From contig NZ_FYDE01000003.1 of assembly GCF_900186535.1 (NCBI RefSeq), positions 186,001-250,000 on the forward strand: a stretch of 64,000 bases of DNA, written 5' to 3'. Of the stretch, positions 1 through 7,847 are shown piece after piece. The DNA is from Marasmitruncus massiliensis. Lineage in GTDB: Bacteria; Bacillota; Clostridia; Oscillospirales; Ruminococcaceae. The number at the start of each line of letters is the position of its first letter. Position 1 is the first letter of the stretch. Below the pieces are notes generated by a model. It was not told the DNA's origin and did not search any database. It saw nothing but the letters and a program-made list of their open reading frames with translations. Made by a program: the position numbers and the translations under genes.

Positions 1-1
1 G

Positions 2-1144
2 ACCAGTGAAAACCTACTGACCCTATACTCCCTGTTCGCACAAGAAGAATCGCTCAGTATTTCGAAGAACTGCAAAAAAGGCAATCGGATGCGAATGGAA
101 AAAGGTGTCTATGTGTCCTCGAATCCTCCCTACGGTTATCGGCTCATAGAGAATCAGCTTGTAGTCTACGAACCAGAGGTAGAGATTGTCTGCAGGATTT
201 TTACTGAATATCTCGGCGGAAGCAGCATTACACGCATCGCACAGGTATTGATGGAGGATGCAGTCCCGTTTAAAAACGGAAGAATGAAGTGGCGGCATCA
301 AGCCATTTCCAACATTATTAAAAATGAACGTTACGTCGGGGATATGCTCCTGCAAAAGACATATAGCGAAGATGCCTTGCCATACCGCAAATGCAAAAAT
401 AAGGGTGAGCTTCCCAAATACTATGTGAGAAACACCCATGAACCCATTGTAGAGCGCATCCAGTATGAGCTGGCAAATATTCTGCTGAAAGAGCGCGGCG
501 AACATATCAACAGCGAATGTGGAGAATATCCACTCAGCCGCAAAATCAGGTGCAAAGAATGCGACACAGCCTACCGCAGAAAGATCACCAATCAAATCCC
601 ATATTGGGTGTGCCGCCAGCATGACAACAATAAAGCTGACTGTGGTGGTGAACGTCTCAGAGAAGATACTGTGCATGAAGCATTTGTTAGACTATACAAC
701 AAGCTCAAACAGAATTACGCCGGTATCCTTCTGCCAATGCTCTCGGGACTTGAAAAATTGCAGGAGCTAAAAACCAGAAACAATCCCGAGATTAGCACCC
801 TCAACAAACAAATAGCAGAGCTTTCCGAGCAGAATCATGTGATGAATGGACTACTGTCCAAAGGCATCCTTGATTCTGCTCTTTTTATATCCCAAACCGA
901 TGAGCTGAACCGCAAAATCCGGTCGCTCAAGGTGGCAAAGGCAAGACTGCTTTCCGAGCAGGAATCAGATGGTGTGCTGGATAAAACAGAGGATTTGGTG
1001 GAAATCATGGAAAACGGTCCCGACCGCATCAGCGGGATGGAAACCACACTTTTTCATGAGATGGTGGAGAAAATCATTGCTCACGACACTCAAACCGTAG
1101 ATTTTATCTTAATAGGCGGCTTGGTGCTGACAGAAAGGTTGTGA
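2..1144 (+). CDS. Large serine recombinase, first of three (5' end outside window)
   Basis: The frame is open from base 2, so the gene begins before the window and the N-terminal catalytic domain is not visible. The first visible residues (SLFAQEESLSIS) match the segment that follows the resolvase domain in large serine recombinases. A recombinase domain comes next, then a zinc ribbon (CKEC...WVC...ADC, about bases 550-645) and a C-terminal coiled coil rich in Glu, Gln and Leu. Members of this family integrate and excise mobile elements at short att sites. The next recombinase gene starts 4 bases after this stop, so the two are probably translated together. An ATG at base 89 is internal and is not the real start. 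Confidence 0.9.
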   Translation, partial: TSENLLTLYSLFAQEESLSISKNCKKGNRMRMEKGVYVSSNPPYGYRLIENQLVVYEPEVEIVCRIFTEYLGGSSITRIAQVLMEDAVPFKNGRMKWRHQAISNIIKNERYVGDMLLQKTYSEDALPYRKCKNKGELPKYYVRNTHEPIVERIQYELANILLKERGEHINSECGEYPLSRKIRCKECDTAYRRKITNQIPYWVCRQHDNNKADCGGERLREDTVHEAFVRLYNKLKQNYAGILLPMLSGLEKLQELKTRNNPEISTLNKQIAELSEQNHVMNGLLSKGILDSALFISQTDELNRKIRSLKVAKARLLSEQESDGVLDKTEDLVEIMENGPDRISGMETTLFHEMVEKIIAHDTQTVDFILIGGLVLTERL

Positions 1145-1148
1145 AGAT

Positions 1149-2015
1149 ATGGCACAAAACAGATATTTACCTTATGGGTACAAAGTTGAAAACGGTAAAA
1201 TAACCACTCAGCCGCAGGAAGCTGAAATTATCCGCAGGATTTACAGCCGATATGCCGAGGGGCTGTCCTACAAGAAAATCGCAGAGCAGCTCACCGAATC
1301 GGGAGTACGGTATATGCCGGATAAACCGCAGTGGAACAAAAACATGGTGGCTCGTATCCTGCAAAATCAGAACTACCTTGGCACAGAGAAATATCCTGCC
1401 ATCATAGAAAACAGCCTTTCCCATGCGGCGCAGCAGATGGCAAAGCCCTATACCCACACCGAATCGGCAGACATAAAGCTGCTCAAGCCACTGTTTACCT
1501 GCGGCATCTGCGGTGCGCAGGTAAAGCGGCGCCTGAAAACCTCCGGTGAGGAACGGTGGTTCTGTCCCAACGATGGAAAGCATATCGCAGTGGCAATGAC
1601 CGATGAAACACTGCTGGCAGGGATCGAAAAGCTGCAAAATCACCTTACTGCCAACAGGCAGCTTGCAAAAGCTCGGCAGGCTACCCAAGAGCAGGTTGAC
1701 CTCGGGGTGGTGCGGTTGCAGAATCAAATCGACCTTGCGCTGAACCAGCCAGCCCCCAACCTTGCTGAGCTTCAGCAAAGCATCATGGCACTTGCCTCGC
1801 AAAAATATGCCCTCATACAAGACACTCACTGCGATGAAAAGGAACTACAAGCAAAAATCGCACAGCTTTCAGACTCCTTGCTTAACAGCAGACTGCTAAA
1901 GGAAATAACGGCACAGATAAATCTTGCACATACAACAGCAACAGCCCTCATACTTAAAAATGGACAGACCATATCGCTTCCCACAGCGGAGAAAGGAGTG
2001 CAAAATTATGAGTAA
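1149..2015 (+). CDS. Serine-recombinase-like protein without the catalytic domain
   Basis: This 288-residue protein begins directly in the recombinase domain (LPYGYKVENGKI, then QEAEIIRRIYSRYAEG). It continues into a short zinc ribbon (FTCGICG...WFCPNDGKH) and a C-terminal coiled coil. The resolvase-type N-terminal domain, with its catalytic Ser and Arg residues, is absent, and the short intergenic gap leaves no room for it. It cannot cut DNA alone by the known mechanism. I infer an accessory DNA-binding or heteromeric partner of the flanking recombinases. The ATG lies 4 bases after the upstream stop, and the end overlaps the next gene by 8 bases, which indicates translational coupling. Confidence 0.85.
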   Translation: MAQNRYLPYGYKVENGKITTQPQEAEIIRRIYSRYAEGLSYKKIAEQLTESGVRYMPDKPQWNKNMVARILQNQNYLGTEKYPAIIENSLSHAAQQMAKPYTHTESADIKLLKPLFTCGICGAQVKRRLKTSGEERWFCPNDGKHIAVAMTDETLLAGIEKLQNHLTANRQLAKARQATQEQVDLGVVRLQNQIDLALNQPAPNLAELQQSIMALASQKYALIQDTHCDEKELQAKIAQLSDSLLNSRLLKEITAQINLAHTTATALILKNGQTISLPTAEKGVQNYE

Positions 2016-3663
2016 CACAGAAAGAGAAATTATCGTCATACCGGCATCGGAAAGCCTATCGCTGCAAGGGCGAAGAAACCGTCAGATGCGTGTGGCATCC
2101 TACAGCCGTGTGTCCACGGATTTTGAAGAACAGCTCACCAGCTTCCATGCACAGAAAAGCTATTACACCGACCTCATTATGCGCACTCCCCAATGGACAC
2201 TGGCGGGAACATATGCAGACGAGGGTATCTCAGGGGCTTCGGCAGAAAAACGCCCCGATTTTATGAAGATGATTCGCCACTGCAAAAAGGGGAAAATCGA
2301 CCTCATTATTACCAAGTCCATCAGCCGATTTGCAAGAAACACGCTGGACAGTATCGGCTATGTTCGTAAGCTCAAGGCGATGGGTGTGGGCGTTATCTTC
2401 GAAAAGGAAAACATCAATACGCTGGAGGAAAACAGCGAAGTGGTGCTCACGATCCTTGCCAGCCTTGCCCAAGAGGAACTCAACTCCCTCTCTCTCAATG
2501 TCAAAATGGGCAAACGCATGGCGATGCAGGAGGGTAAGGTGTTTTTCCAATATGAGAAGTGCTATGCCTACAAAAAAGGTGCAGACGGTCAGCCGGAGGT
2601 CATCCCCGAGGAAGCTGAGATTATTAAGCGGATTTATACCAGCTACCTTGCAGGCGAAAGCATCGGAGCCATAGCCAAAATCCTTTATGCCGATGGTATC
2701 AAATCTCACTCCAAGAGCGGCGAATGGACAGAAAGCACTCTGAGAGGTATCCTCCAAAACGAGCGTTACTGCGGCGATGTACTGCTGCAAAAAACCTATG
2801 TTACCGACCCAATCAGTAAAAAGGTAAAGAAAAATAACGGTGAGCTGCCCAAAATCCTGATTAAAAACAATCACCCAGCCATCGTCAGCCGAGAGATCTA
2901 TGACCGTGCCCAGCAGGAGCGGTCACGGCGCGGCAGTAAGCGCAAGGTGTCCAAGGCAAGCGTTACCGAGCAGAGCAAGTACAGTGCAAAATATGCGCTG
3001 AGCGAACTTTTAATCTGCGGAGAATGTCTCACGCCCTACAAACGGACAACATGGACCAAGCGCAACGGCGAAAAACAGATTGTATGGCGCTGCATCAGCC
3101 GCCTAGATTACGGCACAAAATACTGCAAAGACTCGGTGACCATAGACGAGAGCAGTCTCCACGAAGCAATCATGCAGGCGATTAACGCCACAAGGGGCAG
3201 CCGCCATGAAATGATCCCATATCTTACCGCACAGCTTACCCAAACCTTTCGGGATAACGCCAAGGGCGACGTGGATGTGGATCAAATAGAAAACCGCATC
3301 GCAGAGCTAAAGGCGCAGACCATGGAGCTGGTAGCGCAGAGTATTGGCAACAACACCGTGGGCGAAAATGAGGGGCGGCTTCGAGCCATGTCAGACGAAA
3401 TCAAAGCGCTCTGCGATATGCTGACAGAATATCGGCAATCGTGCAATACGGAAAACACCATTGAAAATCGGCTGGCAGTTATCACGGAAATCCTCGAAAA
3501 CGAACCGGAGCAAAGTGATATCTACAATGACACCCTCGTCCGCCAGCTCATCGACACCATCAAGGTTATGGGTGAGGATAGGCTGGAAATCATCTTTGAA
3601 TGTGGACTCAACTATGAGCAAAGCATTTTCCCTAAGGTGAAGAAGCTGAACACAGCCTCATAA
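2008..3663 (+). CDS. Large serine recombinase, third of three (complete)
   Basis: This is a full-length large serine recombinase of 551 residues. The N-terminal resolvase domain has the YSRVST motif with the probable nucleophile Ser36, then ADEGISG and the SISRFARNT arginine motif. The recombinase domain (about 190-300) ends in a zinc ribbon (LLICGEC...WRC...YCKD) and a C-terminal coiled coil. The ATG at 2008 follows GAAAGGAG. A longer upstream reading would run through the previous gene and is unlikely. It catalyses strand exchange between att sites of the element that carries it. The three-gene row and the KilAC and DUF1016 neighbours show that this is the integrase end of a mobile element. 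Confidence 0.92.
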   Translation: MSNTEREIIVIPASESLSLQGRRNRQMRVASYSRVSTDFEEQLTSFHAQKSYYTDLIMRTPQWTLAGTYADEGISGASAEKRPDFMKMIRHCKKGKIDLIITKSISRFARNTLDSIGYVRKLKAMGVGVIFEKENINTLEENSEVVLTILASLAQEELNSLSLNVKMGKRMAMQEGKVFFQYEKCYAYKKGADGQPEVIPEEAEIIKRIYTSYLAGESIGAIAKILYADGIKSHSKSGEWTESTLRGILQNERYCGDVLLQKTYVTDPISKKVKKNNGELPKILIKNNHPAIVSREIYDRAQQERSRRGSKRKVSKASVTEQSKYSAKYALSELLICGECLTPYKRTTWTKRNGEKQIVWRCISRLDYGTKYCKDSVTIDESSLHEAIMQAINATRGSRHEMIPYLTAQLTQTFRDNAKGDVDVDQIENRIAELKAQTMELVAQSIGNNTVGENEGRLRAMSDEIKALCDMLTEYRQSCNTENTIENRLAVITEILENEPEQSDIYNDTLVRQLIDTIKVMGEDRLEIIFECGLNYEQSIFPKVKKLNTAS

Positions 3664-3685
3664 CAGCAGAAAGCAGAATTTACAC

Positions 3686-3720
3686 AAGGCAGAGCCAAGA
3701 AAAATGGCTCTGCCTTTACT
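3686..3720 (+). terminator. Hairpin after the recombinase trio
   Basis: A perfect 12-bp stem (AAGGCAGAGCCA and its complement) with a 7-base A-rich loop is followed by TACTTTT. It sits 22 bases after the third recombinase stop and just before the antirepressor gene. Confidence 0.6.
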
Positions 3721-3745
3721 TTTGAAAGAAAAGAGGTAAAACTAT

Positions 3746-4510
3746 ATGAAACTGCAAATCTTTGAAAATAGCGAATTCGGTAAAATTAGAACTACGGTGG
3801 ATGACAGTGGGCATATTCTTTTCTGCGGCAGCGATGTGGCAAAGGCGCTGGGCTATCAGGAGCCGCATAAAGCCGTTCACCGTCATACAAAGGGTGGGAT
3901 GAAACATCCCACCCCTACAGATGGAGGGATGCAGGAGTTGGTATTCATTCCCGAACCAGATGTTTACCGGCTCATCTTCCGCTCCAAGCTTCCATCCGCT
4001 GTCGACTTTGAGGCATGGGTGGTGGAAATTGTATTGCCAACTATCCGCAAGCACGGCGCATACATCACACCGGATACTCTGGATCAACTCATGACTAATC
4101 CCACTTATGCTGCAAAGCTGTTCCATGAGCTAAAGCAACTGGAAACAAAAATCACTGATATGCAGCCAAAGGCTGAATACTACAATGCCTTGGTAGAAAC
4201 CAATGTGCTGACCAACATCCGCCAGACTGCTAAGGAACTGCACATCCCTGAAAAGCTGTTTACTTATCTGTTGGTGGAAATGGGCTTTGCCTACCGCACC
4301 CCCAAAAGGCTGTTGATGCCCTATGCCTTTATGGTAACCAGCGGTTTTGCGGAGTTGAAGGAATATACGAACGGTAAGCACGGCGGTGTCTATATGCTGT
4401 TTACCCCTGTTGGCAGGCTATATCTTTCTAAGAAAATATGCCAGCGGTTAGCAATAAAGCCATCCACAGAGCCGGTACAATCGGAACAGGAACCGAAGAA
4501 TCCAAACTAA
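3746..4510 (+). CDS. Phage antirepressor-like protein (Bro-N plus KilAC)
   Basis: This 254-residue protein has an N-terminal Bro-N domain (about 1-115: FCGSDVAKALGY, PEPDVYRLIFRSKLPSA, FEAWVVEIVLPTIRKHG). A KilAC domain follows (about 130-240: QTAKELHIPEKLFTYLLVEMG, then TPVGRLYLSKK). In phages such proteins bind DNA and relieve repression, or regulate early genes. AAAGAGG lies before the ATG. Its position next to serine recombinases suggests that it controls the element's excision or maintenance genes; that role is inferred. Confidence 0.88.
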   Translation: MKLQIFENSEFGKIRTTVDDSGHILFCGSDVAKALGYQEPHKAVHRHTKGGMKHPTPTDGGMQELVFIPEPDVYRLIFRSKLPSAVDFEAWVVEIVLPTIRKHGAYITPDTLDQLMTNPTYAAKLFHELKQLETKITDMQPKAEYYNALVETNVLTNIRQTAKELHIPEKLFTYLLVEMGFAYRTPKRLLMPYAFMVTSGFAELKEYTNGKHGGVYMLFTPVGRLYLSKKICQRLAIKPSTEPVQSEQEPKNPN

Positions 4511-4613
4511 GAACATTCAAGTGAAATTGGTGCTGATAAGCACTGAATCCCCACCGGCAGAACTTCTGCCGGATACATAAAAAAGCTCATACGAGCTGGA
4601 AAGGAGAAGCCCC

Positions 4614-5402
4614 GTGAAAACACTGAAAAATGAAAGCGCGACTTATGTGGAACAGATCGTATCTGCCATTGAAAGCTGTTACGGAAAAAATGCTGAACCC
4701 ACCAATGCTCAACCCACCAATGCTCAACTGACAGAACTGTACAGCCTGATTGGCAAATGCATCTGTCAGCAAGGTGAAAAAGCATTTGTAGCACATCTGG
4801 CAGAACTACTTGCGGAAAAACTACCGCAGCTCGGCGGCTTCTCAATGCGCAACCTTCGTAGAATGCGTGGTTTTTACCAGACTTATGAAAATCAGCCGGA
4901 GCTGTTGCACAAGGCACAGGCTCTCGGATGGACACAGAACGCTGTAATTTTAGACTGCTGCAACACAGATGAACAGCGGTCTTTTTATATTAAACTGGCT
5001 GCGGAGAAAAAACTCTCCAAGCTGGCTCTTATGAAAGCCATTGCAACAGAAGTCTTTGAAGCGGCAACGCAAGAAACCGTAGCAGAAGAATGCGACCACT
5101 GTCACCCCGCTGTAGGCATCGCAACGCAAGAGGAAGCCGTAGACACCAAGGATGTCCTAGAAACGCAGTGTGGGACATTTGTGACAGTCTGTAAGCCGCT
5201 CCACCAAGGGGATGCTCCATTAATGGGCGATGGGATAAGCAAAGCGTCTCCTGATAATCTGTTTCGTAAGTTGTTGGCAATTCCAACGGCAATTGAGTTC
5301 ACACGAAAGATAAGTGTATATTTGAAGCACCCAAGCTTACAAACACAATTATTCAAGCCACCGCATATGGGACAATCGCCTCCACTTGCAGTTATGGCTT
5401 AA
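4614..5402 (+). CDS. DUF1016 N-terminal domain protein, probably shortened
   Basis: This 262-residue protein has a GTG start behind AAAGGAG. The DUF1016 (YhcG) N-terminal domain spans about residues 35-145 (LYSLIGKCI, then GFSMRNLRRMRGFYQTY). Full YhcG-like proteins carry a PD-(D/E)XK nuclease domain after it. Here the last 110 residues show no such motif and look unstructured, so this is either an N-domain-only form or a decayed copy. A 15-base tandem repeat (CCCACCAATGCTCAA, about 4697-4727) adds residues TNAQP near the N terminus without breaking the frame. DUF1016-N proteins often sit beside KilAC antirepressors in mobile elements. The function is unknown. Confidence 0.75.
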   Translation: MKTLKNESATYVEQIVSAIESCYGKNAEPTNAQPTNAQLTELYSLIGKCICQQGEKAFVAHLAELLAEKLPQLGGFSMRNLRRMRGFYQTYENQPELLHKAQALGWTQNAVILDCCNTDEQRSFYIKLAAEKKLSKLALMKAIATEVFEAATQETVAEECDHCHPAVGIATQEEAVDTKDVLETQCGTFVTVCKPLHQGDAPLMGDGISKASPDNLFRKLLAIPTAIEFTRKISVYLKHPSLQTQLFKPPHMGQSPPLAVMA

Positions 5403-5641
5403 TTGTTTGACTGGAGCATTATATTTTGATATATTGATAGAAATAGGTAGCTTACGCTTTCGTTGGAAAAGGCATTTAAGGAATGAAAGTGAAAGTTCAA
5501 ATCCCAACTAAAAAATTGAGGATATCTTAATACAGCGGGGCTCGCATTGAAAAGACCGTCGATTTTTGTCGACGGTCTTTTTCGTTTACCTAACTTCTTA
5601 AAAACATATTCACGTATAGTCGGCGCTCGAATCATCATACT
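5399..5641 (-). pseudogene. Possible truncated gene start
   Basis: On the minus strand GAGGTGAAAAGT precedes ATGATG, and the first 20 residues (MMIRAPTIREYVFKKLGKRK) read like a real protein start. After that the frame passes through a terminator hairpin and becomes low-quality sequence up to a stop at 5399. This fits a gene cut short by insertion or deletion at the element edge. A short chance reading frame is the alternative. I do not recognise the family. Confidence 0.3.
5550..5584. terminator. Strong hairpin terminator
   Basis: A 13-bp perfect stem (AAAAGACCGTCGA and its complement) around a 6-base loop is followed by TTTTTCG. Both strands carry a T-rich flank, so it may act in both directions. 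It lies inside the possible truncated gene at 5641. Confidence 0.7.
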
Positions 5642-5763
5642 TTTCACCTCACTAATATACTATTCTTTATTTGTCTAAAATATTCACCTACCTTACACTG
5701 AGTATTTTATAAAAATCACCGCATTTTCGACAAAATCCGAAGCAAGTCTATGTTAATCTTAAA

Positions 5764-5790
5764 GTGTCAGCTATGGCTGTGGATTGAAAT
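5764..5790 (+). repeat. Single CRISPR-repeat-like sequence (type I-C-like 3' end)
   Basis: The sequence begins GTGTCAGCTATGGC and ends GTGGATTGAAAT. That ending is the hallmark 3' end of type I-C CRISPR repeats, and the middle holds a small CAGC...GCTG hairpin, as such repeats do. No second copy lies at repeat-spacer distance and no cas gene is in the window. It may be a relic or a chance match. Confidence 0.35.
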
Positions 5791-5823
5791 AGTGTTAGGT
5801 ACGTGAAATTGAACACATTACAA

Positions 5824-5865
5824 ACATACGAAAAGGGAACCCGATCAGGTTCCCTTTTCGTATGT
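5824..5865. terminator. Long palindrome / bidirectional terminator
   Basis: A perfect 18-bp stem (ACATACGAAAAGGGAACC and its complement) surrounds a 6-base loop. The stem includes A and T runs that could serve as terminator tails in both directions. No adjacent gene clearly uses it. Confidence 0.6.
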
Positions 5866-5991
5866 CCTATGCGCTTGCATAATGTACATTCGCCAAAAAA
5901 CAATTTTGTAAATACTACTTATCGATTGCCCACAAACCATTGATATTACTGGGTTTTTCCAAGTCCTATAATTCCACTCGGACCAGACAGG

Positions 5992-6024
5992 ACATAGCTT
6001 TCCGCCAAAAGAAGCTATGTTTTT
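5992..6024 (+). terminator. Hairpin terminator
   Basis: A 9-bp stem (ACATAGCTT and its complement) with an 11-base loop is followed by TTTTA. Confidence 0.5.
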
Positions 6025-6048
6025 ATATGTAAGGGCGTGGATTTGGAA

Positions 6049-6222
6049 TTACTCCTCATCCGCGCCCTTGTCGGTTTCTGCTGATAACCGAATCACTTTG
6101 CAGTCCGGTTCAGATGAGGAAATGTAAAGCTCTTCACATTCCCTCTGCACCGCGATCAGGACATTCACCGCCTGCTCCGATGCCCTGAACATCTTAAAAT
6201 ACAGTTCTTTGTAATCTGGCAT
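6049..6222 (-). CDS. Small mobile-element-associated protein, 57 residues
   Basis: This minus-strand frame starts at ATG 6222 behind GGAGGAAGAGTTT. It encodes an acidic, mostly helical 57-residue protein (MPDYKELYFKMFRASEQAVN, then IAVQRECEELYISS) ending in GADEE. I recognise this as a common small hypothetical protein of Firmicutes prophage and conjugative elements, usually next to regulators. No enzymatic motif is visible and its function is unknown. It diverges from the Arc-type gene at 6335. Confidence 0.75.
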   Translation of the reverse strand: MPDYKELYFKMFRASEQAVNVLIAVQRECEELYISSSEPDCKVIRLSAETDKGADEE

Positions 6223-6334
6223 AAACTCTTCCTCCAGCGGATGCTTTTTGGATATATTTTGTATCTATATCTCACATTATAACATATAAAGGCTTTAAAA
6301 TAAATACATAATATGTTTATTTTGAGGTGGTTTT

Positions 6335-6505
6335 ATGTCTACCAAAAGCCTTTCCATCAGGATTGACGAGGAGTTGCTAAACAAACTGCATGTTGTGGCA
6401 GACTATGAGGGACGTTCAGCAAACAGCCAGATTTTGATTCTCATTCGGAACTGTGTCGATGAATATGAAAAAATACATGGAAAAATAGAACTGAACAGTA
6501 AGTAA
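6335..6505 (+). CDS. Arc/MetJ-type ribbon-helix-helix DNA-binding protein
   Basis: The 56-residue product starts with KSLSIRIDEELLNKLHVVA, the beta-strand plus helix A pattern of ribbon-helix-helix repressors. It continues with GRSANSQILILIRNCVDEYE, which forms helix B. GAGGTGG precedes the ATG. Such proteins dimerise through the strand and bind operators in the major groove. It may regulate itself and the divergent small gene at 6222. No toxin partner is seen next to it, so an antitoxin role is not supported. Confidence 0.8.
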   Translation: MSTKSLSIRIDEELLNKLHVVADYEGRSANSQILILIRNCVDEYEKIHGKIELNSK

Positions 6506-6590
6506 AAAGGAGATATGCTTTGATTTCAAATGCAGATTCCGTGGCATAATGAAACAGGATGAGTGTTTGTAAACCAAAGGGGGGATTTTC

Positions 6591-7298
6591 ATGGATGTTC
6601 AAACAATTTTGAAAGAACTTGAATCATTAGGTACGGAGCGGACGAAAAAAGTATACATGCAGCAGGGTGCGCATGAGCCTCTTTTTGGAGTTGCGACAGG
6701 TGCAATGAAGCCGATCGCCAAGAAAATCAGGATCAATCAGGCGCTTGCGGAGGAGCTTTACGCTACCGGTAATTATGACGCCATGTATCTGGCCGGTATG
6801 GTTGCTGACCCCAAAGCCATGACCGAAGCGGATTTTGACAGGTGGATGGTAAGCGCTTATTTTTATATGATTTCAGATTTTATCGTGGCTGTGACGCTTG
6901 CGGAAACAGAGTATGCGCAGGCTGTTTCGGACAGCTGGATTGCAACCGGCGAAGAATTGTATATGTCCGCCGGATACAGTTGTTATTGCTGGCTGCTGGG
7001 CAGCCGCAAGGATGAGGAGTTTGACAGGGAAAAGCTGAACACGATGCTTGAAACGGTAGAGAAAACGATTCACAGCAGCCCTGACCGCGTTAAATACGCC
7101 ATGAATCATTTCGTTTTGACCGTTGGCGTTTCTTATGTCCCACTGCATGAAAAAGCAGTTTCTGTCGCAAATGCCATTGGTGCCGTAGATGTGTTCAGAG
7201 GCAAGACCAAATGCAGCGTCCCTGTGGCGGCTGACGAAATCCAAAAAGCCGCAGCCAAAGGGCGGCTGGGATTCAAGCGCAGAAATGTCAGATGCTAG
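6591..7298 (+). CDS. DNA alkylation repair enzyme (AlkD-like HEAT repeat)
   Basis: This 235-residue protein has the AlkD family opening (KVYMQQGAHEPLFGVATGAMKPIAKKI) and helical HEAT-like repeats (YDAMYLAGMVADPKAMTEADFDRWM). It also has the late KYAMNHFVLTVGVSYVPLHEKA block. AlkD-family glycosylases remove cationic N3- and N7-alkylated bases without base flipping. Many Firmicutes members of this subfamily have not been tested, so the activity is an inference. A GGGGGG ribosome binding site precedes the ATG. The gene stands alone and ends at a strong terminator. Confidence 0.85.
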   Translation: MDVQTILKELESLGTERTKKVYMQQGAHEPLFGVATGAMKPIAKKIRINQALAEELYATGNYDAMYLAGMVADPKAMTEADFDRWMVSAYFYMISDFIVAVTLAETEYAQAVSDSWIATGEELYMSAGYSCYCWLLGSRKDEEFDREKLNTMLETVEKTIHSSPDRVKYAMNHFVLTVGVSYVPLHEKAVSVANAIGAVDVFRGKTKCSVPVAADEIQKAAAKGRLGFKRRNVRC

Positions 7299-7342
7299 GT
7301 TTCGATTTTTTACGGCGCGATTTCATATGTAAAGTTTTATAG

Positions 7343-7385
7343 AAGCCCGGGCATACGTTCGTATGAACGATGCCCGGGCTTTTCT
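7343..7385 (+). terminator. Terminator after the AlkD-like gene
   Basis: A 12-bp GC-rich stem (AAGCCCGGGCAT and its complement) carries an inner stem (CGTTC/GAACG) and is followed by TTTTCTT. Confidence 0.85.
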
Positions 7386-7406
7386 TACAAATGTTACGAT
7401 ATCCGT

Positions 7407-7637
7407 TCAGCTCATTTGAGAGGCGAAATGCGCCATTGCGGCTTTCACTTCCGCCACATATTGCGGCTTGAGCAGTTTTATAAGGGCCGCTTGAGTTTCA
7501 GCCATATGTTCACGCGTAAATGTTCCGGCCGCTTGCTGCCTGAAATTTTCCTCCATCATCTCTTTTGCGGTATTTTTGTGTTCATCCTGTATGCGCTCCA
7601 TCAGGAAATTGAAGAATTGTTCCTGTCCCGGGTTCAC
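7407..7637 (-). CDS. Small hypothetical protein, 76 residues
   Basis: A GTG start at 7637 lies 7 bases after AGGAGG. An overlapping ATG at 7639 is followed at once by a stop, so GTG is the likely start. The product is helical and charged (EQFFNFLMERIQDEHKNTAKEM, then EVKAAMAHFASQ) with no Cys, signal peptide or membrane segment. I do not recognise the family. The gene stands alone, convergent with the AlkD-like gene. Confidence 0.6.
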   Translation of the reverse strand: MNPGQEQFFNFLMERIQDEHKNTAKEMMEENFRQQAAGTFTREHMAETQAALIKLLKPQYVAEVKAAMAHFASQMS

Positions 7638-7847
7638 ATCAAAACCTCCTTTGAAACTATGGCCGTTTTATCCAATCGCAAAAAGTGGACCGCCATACTA
7701 TAGTTTTTACTGTATAGCATGTTATCATTCAAGTACACCCCTTGCCGGCCATGAAAAAGTTGCTTTCGCGTGACCATGGCCCAAACATGCGGATAGATGT
7801 ATAGAGATGTTTTCCCGCCCACGGCTTGCTCATGGGCGGGATTTTGC

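Larger units (their letters stand above)
5403..6048. other. Gene-poor stretch at the edge of the mobile element
   Basis: No convincing complete gene is seen in these 646 bases. They hold three strong hairpins (5550-5581, 5824-5865, 5992-6024), a single CRISPR-repeat-like sequence (5764-5790), and a minus-strand gene start with a good ribosome binding site near 5641. The base composition is AT-rich compared with the flanking chromosome. It is a plausible place for the att junction of the serine-recombinase element, although no core repeat was found by eye. Confidence 0.5.

Noticed and set aside
4697-4727. Tandem 15-base repeat in the DUF1016 gene as a CRISPR or phase-variation tract
   Set aside because: Only two copies, and changes by one unit keep the frame, so it cannot switch the gene off.
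6335-6505. Ribbon-helix-helix gene as an antitoxin
   Set aside because: No RelE, ParE or other toxin gene follows; the next gene is a housekeeping AlkD-like gene.
7356-7370. GTTCGTATGAAC as a possible LexA box
   Set aside because: The half-sites point the wrong way (GTTC...GAAC rather than GAAC...GTTC), and it is the loop stem of a terminator.
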